NCBI RefSeq assembly: GCF_904848665.1
Contig: NZ_CAJHCQ010000011.1
Coordinates: 124,001-188,000 of the forward strand
Reading direction: 5' to 3'
Origin: Paraburkholderia hiiakae
GTDB taxonomy: Bacteria > Pseudomonadota > Gammaproteobacteria > Burkholderiales > Burkholderiaceae
DNA length: 64,000 nt
The position numbers and the translations under genes were made by a program. Position 1 is the first letter of the stretch, and every line of letters starts with the position of its first letter. The notes beneath the pieces were generated by a model. It had not been told where the DNA came from. It did not search any database and saw only the letters and a program-made list of their open reading frames with translations. Below, piece after piece: positions 53,224 to 62,359 of this stretch.

Positions 53224-54012
53224 TTACTTGGGCGAGACGTCGATATCGCCGAAGTATTTGCGTGCGAGCGACGTGACCGTGCCGTCGGACTCGATCTTCG
53301 CGATGGCCGCGTTCAGGCGATCGCGCAACGCCGTGTCGCCCTTGCGGATGCCGAACGCCACGCCGCTGCCTAAAATCTTGTCGTCGCGCACGGCCTCGCC
53401 CACGAACGCGAAGCCCTTTCCTTCGGGCTGCGAAAGAAAGCCTTTCTGGCCCGCGGGCGCGAGCAGGAGCGTCGCGTCCAGACGCCCCGCGCCGAGGTCC
53501 GCGTAAATCTGGTTCTGGTCCTGGTAGGGCACGACCGTCACGCCGGCCGGCTCCCAGTGCGCCTTTGCGTAGGTTTCCTGAATCGACGACTGCAGTACAC
53601 CCACTCGCTTGCCCTTGAGCGAGGCGGCGGTGGCCACGAGTCCGCTGTCACCGCGCGCGATCAGGCGACTCGGCACGCGATAGATCACAGTGGTGAAGTC
53701 GATGGCCTCGCGGCGCTTTTTGGTGGCGTTCATCGCCGAGTTGATGGCGTCGAACTTGCGCCCTTGCAGCGCGGGAATCAGGCCGTCGAACGACGTTTCC
53801 ACCCATTTGCAGGTCATGTTCGCCTTGGCGCACACGGCATTGCCGATGTCGATATCGAAGCCCTGCAGCGTACCGTCCGAGGCCTTGGTTTCGAACGGCG
53901 CATACTGCGCCTCGACGCCGAAGCGCAACAGGTTTGTGTCGGCGAATGCCGAAGCCGGGCCGAGCACGCCGTACACGCATGCAAGCGCGAGGAGCGCGTT
54001 GAGTCGCTTCAT
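53224..54012 (-). CDS. Amino acid ABC transporter substrate-binding protein (HisJ/ArgT family)
   Basis: A 262-residue periplasmic binding protein (SBP_bac_3): Sec signal cleaved near AFA|DTN, then LRFGVEAQYAPFETKASDGTLQGFDIDIGNAVC, the standard start for lysine/arginine/ornithine/histidine binding proteins. AAGGAGATC precedes the ATG. No permease or ATPase genes are adjacent, so it serves a system encoded elsewhere. Lies 48 bases after the aminotransferase gene, probably one unit. Confidence 0.9.
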   Translation of the reverse strand: MKRLNALLALACVYGVLGPASAFADTNLLRFGVEAQYAPFETKASDGTLQGFDIDIGNAVCAKANMTCKWVETSFDGLIPALQGRKFDAINSAMNATKKRREAIDFTTVIYRVPSRLIARGDSGLVATAASLKGKRVGVLQSSIQETYAKAHWEPAGVTVVPYQDQNQIYADLGAGRLDATLLLAPAGQKGFLSQPEGKGFAFVGEAVRDDKILGSGVAFGIRKGDTALRDRLNAAIAKIESDGTVTSLARKYFGDIDVSPK

Positions 54013-54060
54013 GATGATCTCCTTGCCTATCAGTTTCGTTGTGTTTCGAATGCAGATGCC

Positions 54061-55215
54061 TTAAATCGCGCAAAGGCGACGCGCGCCTTCGAGCAATGTT
54101 TCGTCATCCTTGGCAAAGCTCAGGCGGATGATGCCTTCATCTGTGCCGTCGGTGTAGAACGCCGAGAGCGGAATCGTCGCCACGCGGGCATCGCGGATGA
54201 GCCTCAGCACAAAGTCGCTGTCGCGCTCGTTCGAGAAAGACCGGAAGCGCGCGAGCATGAAAAAGCTGCCTTCGCTGGGCAGCAACTCGAATCGCGAGGC
54301 TTCCAGCGCGCGTGTGAGCAGCTCGCGCTTGTGCTGGTAGAAGGCCGCCAGACCCAGATAGCTTTGCGGTTCGGCAAGTGCCTGCGCGAACGCATACTGC
54401 ATAGGTGTGTCGGCGGAAAACACCATGAACTGGTGGACCTTGCGGATTTCGTCCATCAGCGCGGCGGGTGCGAGGCAGTAGCCCACGCGCCAGCCCGTGA
54501 CGTGATACGACTTGCCGAACGACGAAACGATCACGCTGCGTTCGGCAAGCTCGCGGTAGCGCGCCATGCTCCGGTGCGGCGCGCCGTCGAACACCACGTG
54601 CTCGTACACTTCGTCGGAGAGAATCACGATGTCGGTGTTGCGCGTGAGCGCGGTGAGCCGCGCAATGTCGTCCTCGCCGAATATCGTGGCCGTGGGATTG
54701 TGCGGCGTGTTCACGATGATCATGCGCGTGCGCGGCGTGATGGCCGCGCTCACCGCATCCCAGTCCACGCGGAAATGCGGCTGCGCGAGCTTGATCGCCA
54801 CGGGCTTAGCGCCCTGCAGGCGTACGATGGGCGCATAGCTGTCGAACGCCGGCTCGAAATAGATCACTTCGTCGCCGGGGTGCACGAGCGCGCTGATCGT
54901 CGAGTACAGGCCTTCGCTCGCGCTCGCGAGCACGGTCACTTCGCTCGACGGATCGTAGTGCGCACCGTGAAGCGTCTCGAACTTGGCGGCGAGCGCTTCG
55001 CGCAAGTCGGCGAGGCCCGCCATCGGCGCGTACTGGTTGTGGCCTGCGCGCATGGCGGCGGCCACGTCGTCCACGAGCTTCGCGCTCGGGTCGAAATTCG
55101 GCGCGCCTTGCGAGAGGTTCAACGCTTGATGCTCGGCCGCAAGCTGGCCGATCACCGTGAAAATCGTCGTGCCCACATCGGGCAGCTTCGAGCGGGCCTG
55201 GGCGGCGCTCTGCAT
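54061..55215 (-). CDS. PLP-dependent aminotransferase, class I/II (methionine/kynurenine type)
   Basis: A 384-residue fold-type I aminotransferase. PLP Lys235 (SSFGKSYHVTGWRVGY), NTPHNPTATIF near 169-179, DEVYEHVVFDG near 201-211. Closest to YbdL-like methionine/kynurenine aminotransferases. AAGGGAGACC precedes the chosen ATG. Followed by an amino-acid binding protein gene, suggesting uptake and transamination of the same amino acid. Confidence 0.9.
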   Translation of the reverse strand: MQSAAQARSKLPDVGTTIFTVIGQLAAEHQALNLSQGAPNFDPSAKLVDDVAAAMRAGHNQYAPMAGLADLREALAAKFETLHGAHYDPSSEVTVLASASEGLYSTISALVHPGDEVIYFEPAFDSYAPIVRLQGAKPVAIKLAQPHFRVDWDAVSAAITPRTRMIIVNTPHNPTATIFGEDDIARLTALTRNTDIVILSDEVYEHVVFDGAPHRSMARYRELAERSVIVSSFGKSYHVTGWRVGYCLAPAALMDEIRKVHQFMVFSADTPMQYAFAQALAEPQSYLGLAAFYQHKRELLTRALEASRFELLPSEGSFFMLARFRSFSNERDSDFVLRLIRDARVATIPLSAFYTDGTDEGIIRLSFAKDDETLLEGARRLCAI

Positions 55216-55386
55216 GGTCGGTCTCCCTTCGGGCGGCGCGCGGCCGCGTGGCTTGAAAGGTGCAAGGCCGCGCAATGAGCGCGCCTCGCACGGAGCGGCC
55301 CATTACGCCGAAAGAGCGGCCCGCATGCAATCGATTAATTCTCATGCCCGCCATGCACGGCGCTCATGGGGGCGCGACGGACGGCA

Positions 55387-56265
55387 TTACGGCGTCGCGC
55401 GGTCTTGCCCGATCCACTCGCTGAACAACTGCACCTTCTTCTGCTGGGCCACGCACTCGGGGTACACGAAATAGTAGCGCGAGCCCGTGGGCACGGCGAG
55501 GTCGAAGGGCATGACGAGGCGCCGTGTCTCGACATCCTCGCGCACGAGCGTGCGGTCGGTAATGGCGACGCCAAAGCCCTGCATCGCGGCAGTCGCCGCG
55601 AGATCGAGCGATTCGAACGTAGGGCCGAGATCGGCATCGACCTTTTTCGCGCCTGCGCGCGCGAGCCACAGGCGCCAGTCGGCATGGTCGCGCGTGGGGT
55701 GCAGCAGGGTCTGGTGCGCGAGGTCGTCGGCCTTGACGAGCGGGCGGCGCGAGAGCAGTTCGGGCGTGCAGACGGGCGTGAGGTATTCGTCGAAGAGCGG
55801 CACCGCGTGCACGTCGGCGCCGGGCGACGAACCGTAGATGATCGCCGCGTCGAACGGCTCCGCCTGGAAGTCGACTTCGTGCCCCCACGTGGTCGTGATC
55901 TGGATCTGCAGGTCGGGGTGCTCGTTCTGGAAGCGCATGATGCGCGGCAGCATCCACCGCATCACGCAGGTCGGCACCTTGAGCGCAAGTTCGGTGCGCT
56001 GGCGCGTGAGCCGTTGCGAGGCTTCCTCGATGCGCCCGAAGCCGTCGCGCACGGCGGGCAACAGCTGTTCGCCTTCGGCGGTGAGCGTGAGACCCTTGGA
56101 CGAGCGGCGAAAGAGCGGCAGGCCGTAATACTGCTCGAGCGTGAGGATTTGCCGGCTCACCGCGCCTTGAGTGAGGCAAAGATGCTCGGCCGCGCGCGTA
56201 AAGCTGCCGTAGCGGGCGACCGTTTCGAAGATTTGCAGGGCGTTGAGCGGGGGAAGGCGTCTCAT
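55387..56265 (-). CDS. LysR family regulator, GcvA-like
   Basis: A 292-residue LTTR of the GcvA/AmpR-like group: RRLPPLNALQIFETVARYGSFTRAAEHLCLTQGAVSRQI is split here as HTH about 8-65; effector domain follows. The ATG for MRRLPPLNAL is used as in relatives. It precedes the aminotransferase gene on the same strand (171 bases) and may control it. Confidence 0.9.
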   Translation of the reverse strand: MRRLPPLNALQIFETVARYGSFTRAAEHLCLTQGAVSRQILTLEQYYGLPLFRRSSKGLTLTAEGEQLLPAVRDGFGRIEEASQRLTRQRTELALKVPTCVMRWMLPRIMRFQNEHPDLQIQITTTWGHEVDFQAEPFDAAIIYGSSPGADVHAVPLFDEYLTPVCTPELLSRRPLVKADDLAHQTLLHPTRDHADWRLWLARAGAKKVDADLGPTFESLDLAATAAMQGFGVAITDRTLVREDVETRRLVMPFDLAVPTGSRYYFVYPECVAQQKKVQLFSEWIGQDRATP

Positions 56266-56340
56266 GGCGGTCGTTGGGCGGCCGGGCGGGCGCACGCATC
56301 CGGCGGGAATCGAGCCGCTATGATACGACGGCCGCCCGCT

Positions 56341-57417
56341 TCAATCGTCCGCGCCGCCTGCGCTCGGCGCCCGGTCTGCCGCGCGTTTCGCATCGATCGT
56401 TGCGTGCGCACCGAACAGGGCGTGAATGCCGGACTCGGAAAGGAACATGGCCTCGGCGTTGTGGCCCGCATCCGGCACCTCGAACCACGCGTGGCGCAAC
56501 TGCGGATGCCTGGCACGCAGGTAGGCGTAGTAGGCGCGGGCGCGCGCAAGACGGTGTGGCCCCTGCGCGCTGGCCGCGCACGAACGGTCGAGCGCCGCAT
56601 GCGCGGGGTCGCAATCGAGTTCGCCTGCCAGATAGACCACCTCTCGCCCGACATAGCGGTGTTCGAGCGTAGCGGCATCCGGCGTTGCTGCCGCGTAGCG
56701 CGGGAGCTTGCGCATGCCGTACTTCCAGTCGTCTACGTCGGGGCATGCGGTGTGATCCGCGGGGCCGAAGGCGCCATCCGGTTGTGGGCGCAACGAATCG
56801 AAATACACCCAGGAAGAGGGATTCGCGATCACGAAGCGCAGGCTCACGCCGAGTTGCGCGCATTGCTCGGGCGCGGCGCTCAATATCGCATAGCGATGCG
56901 CGACCTGAGCCCCGCCTGAATGTCCCGCGATCACGATCTCGCGTAGCGCCGGATACCGCGAGCGATCGGCAAGCTGCGCGACGAGGGCATCGAGGGCGTC
57001 GAACGAACTCAAGGGTGCGGGGCCGCGCGCGTCGGCTCCGCCCATCCACGCGGTCCATTCCCAGTGCAGGAAGTCCGCATGCGCGCGGTGGTGCTCGACA
57101 TCGGCGCTTGCCAGGAACTGCGGCACGATGACGAGCGTGGCGTCGTCGTGCGCAGAGGAAGCGGTGCGGGCGCGCAGTGTCGAGCGCAAGTAGGCGTCGG
57201 CGTCGCGCAGGCGGCCATGTAGCACGACAAGTGCACGCGTGGCTCGCTCGCTCGCCGCGCAGCCGCCGACGAACATCGGCACGTTGCCGCTGCCTTGCGC
57301 CGTGACGACAGGCAAGCGGACATCGCCGATAGCGCGCACCGGGTACTCGTTGCGCGGGCGTTTGTCGCCCGCGCTGCTCACATCACTCACGTCGCTCACG
57401 ATGGGCTGCACGTTCAT
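56341..57417 (-). CDS. Alpha/beta hydrolase
   Basis: A 358-residue hydrolase: oxyanion HG (LVVLHGRL, about 64-71), nucleophile Ser167 in GHSGG, a candidate Asp at 268 or 270 (GELDCDP) and His319 (DAGHNAE). Sizes and VPDAGH are like poly-ester or feruloyl-type esterases, but no subfamily is certain. No signal peptide. ATGA overlap with the upstream permease gene couples their translation, so the hydrolase probably acts on the imported compound. Confidence 0.8.
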   Translation of the reverse strand: MNVQPIVSDVSDVSSAGDKRPRNEYPVRAIGDVRLPVVTAQGSGNVPMFVGGCAASERATRALVVLHGRLRDADAYLRSTLRARTASSAHDDATLVIVPQFLASADVEHHRAHADFLHWEWTAWMGGADARGPAPLSSFDALDALVAQLADRSRYPALREIVIAGHSGGAQVAHRYAILSAAPEQCAQLGVSLRFVIANPSSWVYFDSLRPQPDGAFGPADHTACPDVDDWKYGMRKLPRYAAATPDAATLEHRYVGREVVYLAGELDCDPAHAALDRSCAASAQGPHRLARARAYYAYLRARHPQLRHAWFEVPDAGHNAEAMFLSESGIHALFGAHATIDAKRAADRAPSAGGADD

Positions 57418-58769
57418 TGCGACTCCGATTCCGCCGGCCACGCATTGGGCTCGCGCAGCAGGCGCCGGCCCGACACGCTCGCAAAGACCAGCACGAGCGA
57501 CACGATGCCCGTGACGATGAGATACCACGCCGGCACGATGCGCGAGCCGGTCACCCCAATGAGCGTCGAGACCGTGAGGGGCGCCATGCCGCCGAACAAG
57601 GTGACGGCGACGTTGTACGAGAGCGCGACGCCCGTGGAGCGCGTGGACGTGGGGAAAAGCTGCGTCAGCATGCCGGGGTGCGCGCCGGACATCAGGCTCA
57701 GCACGACGGTCGCGACCATTTGCGCGGCGAATACGCGCTCGGGCGTGGGCGCGGCGAGCACCCACGCAAAGAGCGGCCAGGCGGCGCAGATCCAGACGAG
57801 CGTCACCGGCAGGAAGAGCCGGTAGGCGCCAAAGCGGTCGGCGAGCTTGCCTGCGAGCGGATAGCCGATGATGCCGATCAGCCCCGATGCCGCCGTGCCG
57901 AGCAACGCGCTCTTGAGCGGCAGATGCAACTGGCGCTCGACATAGAGCGGCATATACGAATGCCAGAGGTAGTTGGTCGCCGCGCCCACGGCGATCACGC
58001 CTACGGCGCACAGCGCCGCGTCGCCGCGCTCGCGCAGGAACGCGCGCAAGGACTGGCGCGGCGCGTGGCCGAGGCGCGCGCGCAGCTGCACGAACTCCGG
58101 CGATTCGGCGACCTTGTGGCGGATATAGAAGCCCACCGGGCCGACCAGCGCGCCGAGCAGGAAGGGCACGCGCCAGCCCCATTCGACGAGCGCGGCGGGC
58201 GTGAGATGCGTGGTCAGCAGAAAACTGCACGCGGAGGAAAGCAGCAGCGCCACGGCCTGGGACGTCATCTGAAAGCTGCCGTAGAACATCTTGCGGCCGG
58301 GCGGCGCGTACTCGGTGAGCATCGAGGCGGCGGTGGCGAACTCGCCGCCCACCGAGAGCCCTTGCAGGATGCGCGCGAGCAGCACGATGAGCGGCGCGGC
58401 AATGCCGATTGACGCATAGCCGGGCGTGATGCCCATGAGCAGGGTGCTCGCCGCCATCAGCACGATCAGCGCCGAGAGGGTCCGGCGCCGCCCGTAACGG
58501 TCGGCGAACGCGCCGATCACCACACCGCCGAGCGGCCGCACGACGAAGCCGATCGCGAAGGTGGCGAGCGTGAGCGTGATCGACAGAAAGCTGCTGTGCA
58601 CGGGGAAAAACACCTGCGCGATGGTCTTCGCGAAGTAGCCGTAGATGAGGAAATCGAACCACTCGAGCCCGTTGCCGATGACGGAGGCGAGCACGGCGCG
58701 GCGGACCTGCGAGGTGGTGAGGGCGGGCGCGTCGAGCGTGGCCTGCCCCGCTTCGAGAATGGATTGCAT
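57414..58769 (-). CDS. MFS transporter, MHS family
   Basis: A 451-residue permease with MHS signatures (GNGLEWFDFLIYGYF, RPLGGVVIGAFADRYGRRR, LQGLSVGGEFATAASMLTEYAP). CCGGAGACC precedes the chosen ATG. Coupled to the hydrolase downstream and divergent from a LysR gene: a compact uptake-hydrolysis-regulation module. Confidence 0.9.
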   Translation of the reverse strand: MQSILEAGQATLDAPALTTSQVRRAVLASVIGNGLEWFDFLIYGYFAKTIAQVFFPVHSSFLSITLTLATFAIGFVVRPLGGVVIGAFADRYGRRRTLSALIVLMAASTLLMGITPGYASIGIAAPLIVLLARILQGLSVGGEFATAASMLTEYAPPGRKMFYGSFQMTSQAVALLLSSACSFLLTTHLTPAALVEWGWRVPFLLGALVGPVGFYIRHKVAESPEFVQLRARLGHAPRQSLRAFLRERGDAALCAVGVIAVGAATNYLWHSYMPLYVERQLHLPLKSALLGTAASGLIGIIGYPLAGKLADRFGAYRLFLPVTLVWICAAWPLFAWVLAAPTPERVFAAQMVATVVLSLMSGAHPGMLTQLFPTSTRSTGVALSYNVAVTLFGGMAPLTVSTLIGVTGSRIVPAWYLIVTGIVSLVLVFASVSGRRLLREPNAWPAESESQ

Positions 58770-58837
58770 AGGTCTCCGGATGTCGTCGTTGGTGTTTTCC
58801 TCACAGACTAGGGAGTTGCGCGGCAAATGTAAAATAC

Positions 58838-58876
58838 ATATCGGATGGGGTTGCCATATCCAATACCTATATCGGA
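58838..58876. promoter_or_regulatory. Candidate LysR sites in the permease/LysR gap
   Basis: GGAT-N11-ATCC (58843-58861) fits the T-N11-A LysR box; ATATCGGA occurs twice as direct repeats (58838-58845 and 58869-58876), 31 bases apart, three helical turns. Confidence 0.5.
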
Positions 58877-58884
58877 GCGTCCCT

Positions 58885-59793
58885 ATGGAGCTACGTCACC
58901 TGCGTTACTTCCTCGTGGTTTGCGAGGAGCGCCAGTTCACGCGCGCGGCCGCGCGCCTGCACATGCAGCAGCCCCCGCTTTCGCAGCAGATCCAGGAGCT
59001 CGAGCAGGAACTGGGCTTCGCGCTTTTCACGCGCCAGCCGCGCGGCGTGGAGCTGACCGCGCCGGGCGAGGCGTTCGCTGCTTGCGCGCGCAACCTTCTG
59101 CGCACGCTGGAGCAGGGCATCACGCATGCGCGGCGGGTGGCGCTCGGGCAGGCGGGCAAACTGCATGTGGCGCTCACGAGTTCGGCCGCGTTTCATCCGC
59201 TCGCGCCCGCCGTGATCCGCGCGTATCGCGACGCGCATCCCGACATCGCCATCGAGCTTAGCGAGATCAATGCAGCCGAGATCATCGAGATGATGATGAA
59301 CGGACACGTCGATGTCGCGATCCTGCGTAAGCCGATTGAGACGCCCGCCGAGTTGCGCTTCGAGCGCATCGCTCAGGAGCACATGCTGCTCGTGCTGCCG
59401 GTGGGGCACCGGCTGGCGGGTACGCGTGCGGTGTCGCTCAAGCGCCTGGCGGGCGAGCCGTTCATTTTCGTGCGGCGGCCAGGCGCCCCCGGCATGTACG
59501 CCGATTTCGTGCGCGCCTGCGAAGCCCAGGGCGTGCAGTTGCGCGTGGTCGACGAGGTGCCGCGCATGGTCACGGCGATCAATCTCGTGGCCGCGGGCGG
59601 CGGCGTGACGCTCGTGCCGGCTTCCATGCGGCGCTATCAGCAGGAGAGCGTGCGCTACTGCCGCGTGGCCGGGGACGAGGCGTTTCGCGCACCGCTTCAT
59701 CTCGTGACCAAGCCCGCCGTGCGCAATCCGGCGGTGGAGCGCTTCCGCGAAACCGTGCTTGCGTTTGTGGAGCGTTCGCGCGAAGGCGGCTGA
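58885..59793 (+). CDS. LysR family regulator
   Basis: A 302-residue LTTR starting MELRHLRYFLVVCEERQFTRAA (CatR/BenM-like HTH with QQPPLSQQIQELEQELG) and effector domain about 90-300. CGGAG precedes the ATG. Divergent from the MHS permease gene and so its likely activator. Confidence 0.92.
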   Translation: MELRHLRYFLVVCEERQFTRAAARLHMQQPPLSQQIQELEQELGFALFTRQPRGVELTAPGEAFAACARNLLRTLEQGITHARRVALGQAGKLHVALTSSAAFHPLAPAVIRAYRDAHPDIAIELSEINAAEIIEMMMNGHVDVAILRKPIETPAELRFERIAQEHMLLVLPVGHRLAGTRAVSLKRLAGEPFIFVRRPGAPGMYADFVRACEAQGVQLRVVDEVPRMVTAINLVAAGGGVTLVPASMRRYQQESVRYCRVAGDEAFRAPLHLVTKPAVRNPAVERFRETVLAFVERSREGG

Positions 59794-59933
59794 GCCCCTC
59801 AAATATTTTCGTCCGGCCCCTTTCGGATTGCTTCGACCTGCCGTTAACCCGTATGCCTCGCTACGGGCGCGAGGCGCAATCACAAGAGCAAGACGAATAG
59901 ACAGTGGCAACGAGAATCATCGAAGGAGCGGCA

Positions 59934-60305
59934 GTGCGGGCCGCCACCGGGCGCGAGACGCCCATCGCAGGCCGCCCGGCGGCGGTGCGCGTGCTCAGCA
60001 AGCTACGCAGCCACAAGTCCAGGCTGGCGCTGCTGGCCGTCGCGGCGGGCTGCGTCATTGCGTTCGCGTCCTGGCTGGACGGACAACTGCGGCCCGCGCT
60101 CGAGACGCGTGAGCGCAACGAGCAGGCCGCCGAGGATCTGCGCGAGCGCTTCGCGCCCTGCTTGCCCAATGCCGGGCGCAGCGCGAACTCGTGGTGCGGC
60201 GCTGTGAGGATTCCGCCGCCGCCTCCGCGACCTGTTACCCCGCTTCCGCTGATCGCGGGTGCGCCCGCGGCGTTCTGCACGGCCAACGGCAGCCCGTCCT
60301 GCTGA
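59934..60305 (+). CDS. Hypothetical one-helix membrane protein (uncertain)
   Basis: A 123-residue reading from a GTG with AAGGAG five bases upstream; an earlier GTG at 59904 is possible. One membrane helix (LALLAVAAGCVIAFASWL), a short charged region, and a Pro/Cys-rich tail (PPPPPRPVTPLP). No family recognised. Support is the ribosome site and the single helix only; it may not be a gene, in which case 59794-60425 is non-coding. Confidence 0.35.
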   Translation: MRAATGRETPIAGRPAAVRVLSKLRSHKSRLALLAVAAGCVIAFASWLDGQLRPALETRERNEQAAEDLRERFAPCLPNAGRSANSWCGAVRIPPPPPRPVTPLPLIAGAPAAFCTANGSPSC

Positions 60306-60425
60306 TCGCCGTCATGCGCGTTGCCGGGTAGCGTCGATACCGGTAGCCGCGCTCGTCTTTTTCGTGCTCCGTATTGCCAACTGATTGTTAGCAATGTTTG
60401 CACAGCGATTCGAACTTGCTAGCAT

Positions 60426-60629
60426 TCATTCGAGGAGCCACGCAATGGCAAATCTCACGATGCCACGTTGCGAGCGCACGAACGGCGGATCGCCGAAACT
60501 CTCACGCAGACGCGTCAGCATCGCGCTCACGGCCGGCTTCGTGAGCGACAAACGCTGCGCGGCGCGCGTGACGTTGCTTTCGTCGAGCAAGGCGTCGAGC
60601 GCCCGCATGATTACTCGTGTCCACTGCAC
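60426..60629 (-). pseudogene. Truncated LysR gene (HTH fragment)
   Basis: About 50 residues match a NodD/SyrM-type LTTR HTH (LDESNVTRAAQRLSLTKPA then VSAMLTRLRESFGDPPFVRSQRGIV) and then break off into unrelated FAIAWLLE and a stop. The usual DLNLL-type start is also replaced. The whole effector domain is missing. It is divergent from the MDR oxidoreductase, where a regulator would be expected. Confidence 0.7.
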
Positions 60630-60660
60630 CTAAACCGACAGCATCGAAAGGTAACGAACA

Positions 60661-60758
60661 TGAACGAGATTTTCTGGCCCGAAGACTTTTTGCCCGGCAC
60701 GGACTGGCTCGACGGCCTGGTCGACGCCGCGCGCAACGCCACGGGAGCACGGCCATGA
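60661..60758 (+). CDS. Micro-ORF overlapping the oxidoreductase start
   Basis: A 32-residue reading (MNEIFWPEDFLPGTDWLDG...) with AAAGG upstream, ending in an ATGA overlap with the next gene. FWPEDFLPGT looks like the N-terminus of SRPBCC/polyketide cyclase-like proteins, after which the similarity stops. It may be a truncated gene now serving as a translational leader for the oxidoreductase. Confidence 0.4.
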
Positions 60759-61768
60759 AGGCCGCCGTGGTGCGTGCGCCGGGTGGCCTCGACCGGATCG
60801 AACTGCGCGATATCGCCGAGCCAGGCGCCCCCGGCACCGGCGAGATCCGCGTGGAACTTCATGGCACCTCGCTCAATTTCCACGATCTGCTGGTGGCCAA
60901 CGGCGCCATTCCCACCGCGGACGCTCGTGTGCTGATGGCGGATGGCGCGGGCGTGGTGTCGGCCGTGGGCGCGGGCGTGACGGAGTTCAAGCGCGGCGAC
61001 CACGTGGTGTCGTGCTTCTTTCCGCAATGGACGGACGGCTCGCCTTGGCAGGCCGTGGGCAACTTCGCCCAGACGCCCGGTGACGGCGTGGACGGCTTCG
61101 CGACCTTGCACGCCGTGCGGCCCGCGAGCGCCTTCACGCTCGCGCCGCGCGGCTGGAGCCACGCCGAGGCCGCCACGATCACGACGGCGGGGCTCACGGC
61201 ATGGCGCGCGCTGGTGGCCGACGGCGGCCTCAAGGCGGGCGACACGGTGCTGACGCTCGGCACCGGCGGTGTATCGATCGCGGCGTTGCAGATCGCGCGG
61301 ATGATGGGCGCTTCGGTCATCGTCACGTCGTCGTCGGACGAGAAACTGGCGCGTGCGAAAGCGCTGGGCGCCGACCAGGTGGTCAACTACCGGCAGCACG
61401 AAAAGTGGGGCGCGCTCGTGCGTGACATGACGGGCGGCAAGGGCGTGGATCACGTGATCGAAGTGGGCGGCCCGGGCACGCTCGCCCAGTCGATCGACGC
61501 GGTGCGCGTGGGCGGCCACATCGCGCTGATCGGGGTGTTGACCGGACGCGAAGGCACCGTGCCGACCTCCGTGCTCATGGCGAAACAGGCGCGTCTGCAG
61601 GGCTTGATCGTTGGCAGCCGGCGCCAGCAACAAGATTACGTCGCGGCGCTCGACCAGGCCGGCATTCGCCCCGTGCTCGACCGCACGTTCGCGCTAGACG
61701 AGCTTGCCGACGCGTTTCGTCATCAGCAGGCCGGGGCGCATTTCGGCAAGGTCTGCGCGGCGTGGTAA
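60755..61768 (+). CDS. Zinc-free MDR oxidoreductase (quinone reductase/enoyl reductase type)
   Basis: A 337-residue medium-chain dehydrogenase/reductase. The GroES-like half carries LNFHDLLVANG where zinc enzymes have a Cys ligand, and the four structural Cys are absent; the Rossmann half has LGTGGVSIAALQIA. So it is a QOR-like NADPH reductase rather than a zinc alcohol dehydrogenase. Translation starts inside the ATGA of the micro-ORF. Confidence 0.88.
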   Translation: MKAAVVRAPGGLDRIELRDIAEPGAPGTGEIRVELHGTSLNFHDLLVANGAIPTADARVLMADGAGVVSAVGAGVTEFKRGDHVVSCFFPQWTDGSPWQAVGNFAQTPGDGVDGFATLHAVRPASAFTLAPRGWSHAEAATITTAGLTAWRALVADGGLKAGDTVLTLGTGGVSIAALQIARMMGASVIVTSSSDEKLARAKALGADQVVNYRQHEKWGALVRDMTGGKGVDHVIEVGGPGTLAQSIDAVRVGGHIALIGVLTGREGTVPTSVLMAKQARLQGLIVGSRRQQQDYVAALDQAGIRPVLDRTFALDELADAFRHQQAGAHFGKVCAAW

Positions 61769-61775
61769 AGCCAAT

Positions 61776-61796
61776 GCGGCGCCATGGTGGCGCCGC
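61776..61796 (+). terminator. Hairpin after the MDR gene
   Basis: Perfect 9-bp stem GCGGCGCCA / TGGCGCCGC, loop TGG, 7 bases past the stop; short GTTCC tail. Probable terminator. Confidence 0.5.
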
Positions 61797-61871
61797 GTTC
61801 CTGGCCGTTGCGAAAATTGATTTGGATAGCGAACTAATAAAAACAGTAATCGAAGCGCAATGTTTCCGTTC

Positions 61872-61899
61872 TTTACAACGCATCACGAAGTGATATAAA
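61872..61899 (+). promoter_or_regulatory. Strong promoter of the HiPIP gene with operator-like palindrome
   Basis: TTTACA (61872-61877), 16-base spacer, extended TG-A-TATAAA (-10 at 61894-61899). The spacer holds ATCAC-GAA-GTGAT (61882-61894), an inverted repeat placed where a repressor would occlude polymerase. Confidence 0.6.
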
Positions 61900-61989
61900 T
61901 AGATAGCACACGGAAAATTCGCGAACGAATCGGCCAGCCAATCGGCGAACAGCAAGAGCCGGGTACGTTCCATGCTCAGGAGCCCCACC

Positions 61990-62301
61990 ATGCCGCTTTC
62001 CCGTCGTCGCTTCATGATCCTTGCCGCCTCCGTGGCTTCCACGGCGGCGCTTTCCAACGAATCGCGCGCCGACGCGCCGGTGCTCTCCGAGAGCGACCCG
62101 ACCGCCATGGCGCTCGGCTATAAAGCCGACGCGAGCAAAGTCGACAAGACCAAATTTCCGCACTTCCAGGCGGGGCAGACCTGCGCGAACTGTCAGCTGT
62201 TTCAGGGCAAACCGGGCGCGCCGAATGGCCCGTGCGCGACCTATGGCGGCAAGATCGTCGACGCCAAAGGCTGGTGCAGCGCCTACGTGAAGAAGGCCTG
62301 A
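61990..62301 (+). CDS. High-potential iron-sulfur protein (HiPIP)
   Basis: A 103-residue protein with a twin-arginine signal (SRRRFMILAAS, cleavage near SRA|DAP) and the HiPIP cluster ligands Cys65, Cys68, Cys82 and Cys96 (CANCQLF, PCATYGGK, GWCSAY). It is a periplasmic one-electron carrier with a 4Fe-4S centre, exported folded. CAGGAG precedes the ATG used; an ATG six codons earlier lacks a site. Confidence 0.92.
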   Translation: MPLSRRRFMILAASVASTAALSNESRADAPVLSESDPTAMALGYKADASKVDKTKFPHFQAGQTCANCQLFQGKPGAPNGPCATYGGKIVDAKGWCSAYVKKA

Positions 62302-62359
62302 CATATGCCCCGCGAGGGGCACGCTGCAAGCCGTTGATCAATGCGTTTCAGGAGGCGTC

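Noticed and set aside
56341..58662. A 773-codon frame joining the hydrolase to sequence inside the permease gene
   Set aside because: The upstream 400 codons are an out-of-frame reading of the MHS permease; the hydrolase starts at the ATGA overlap (57417).
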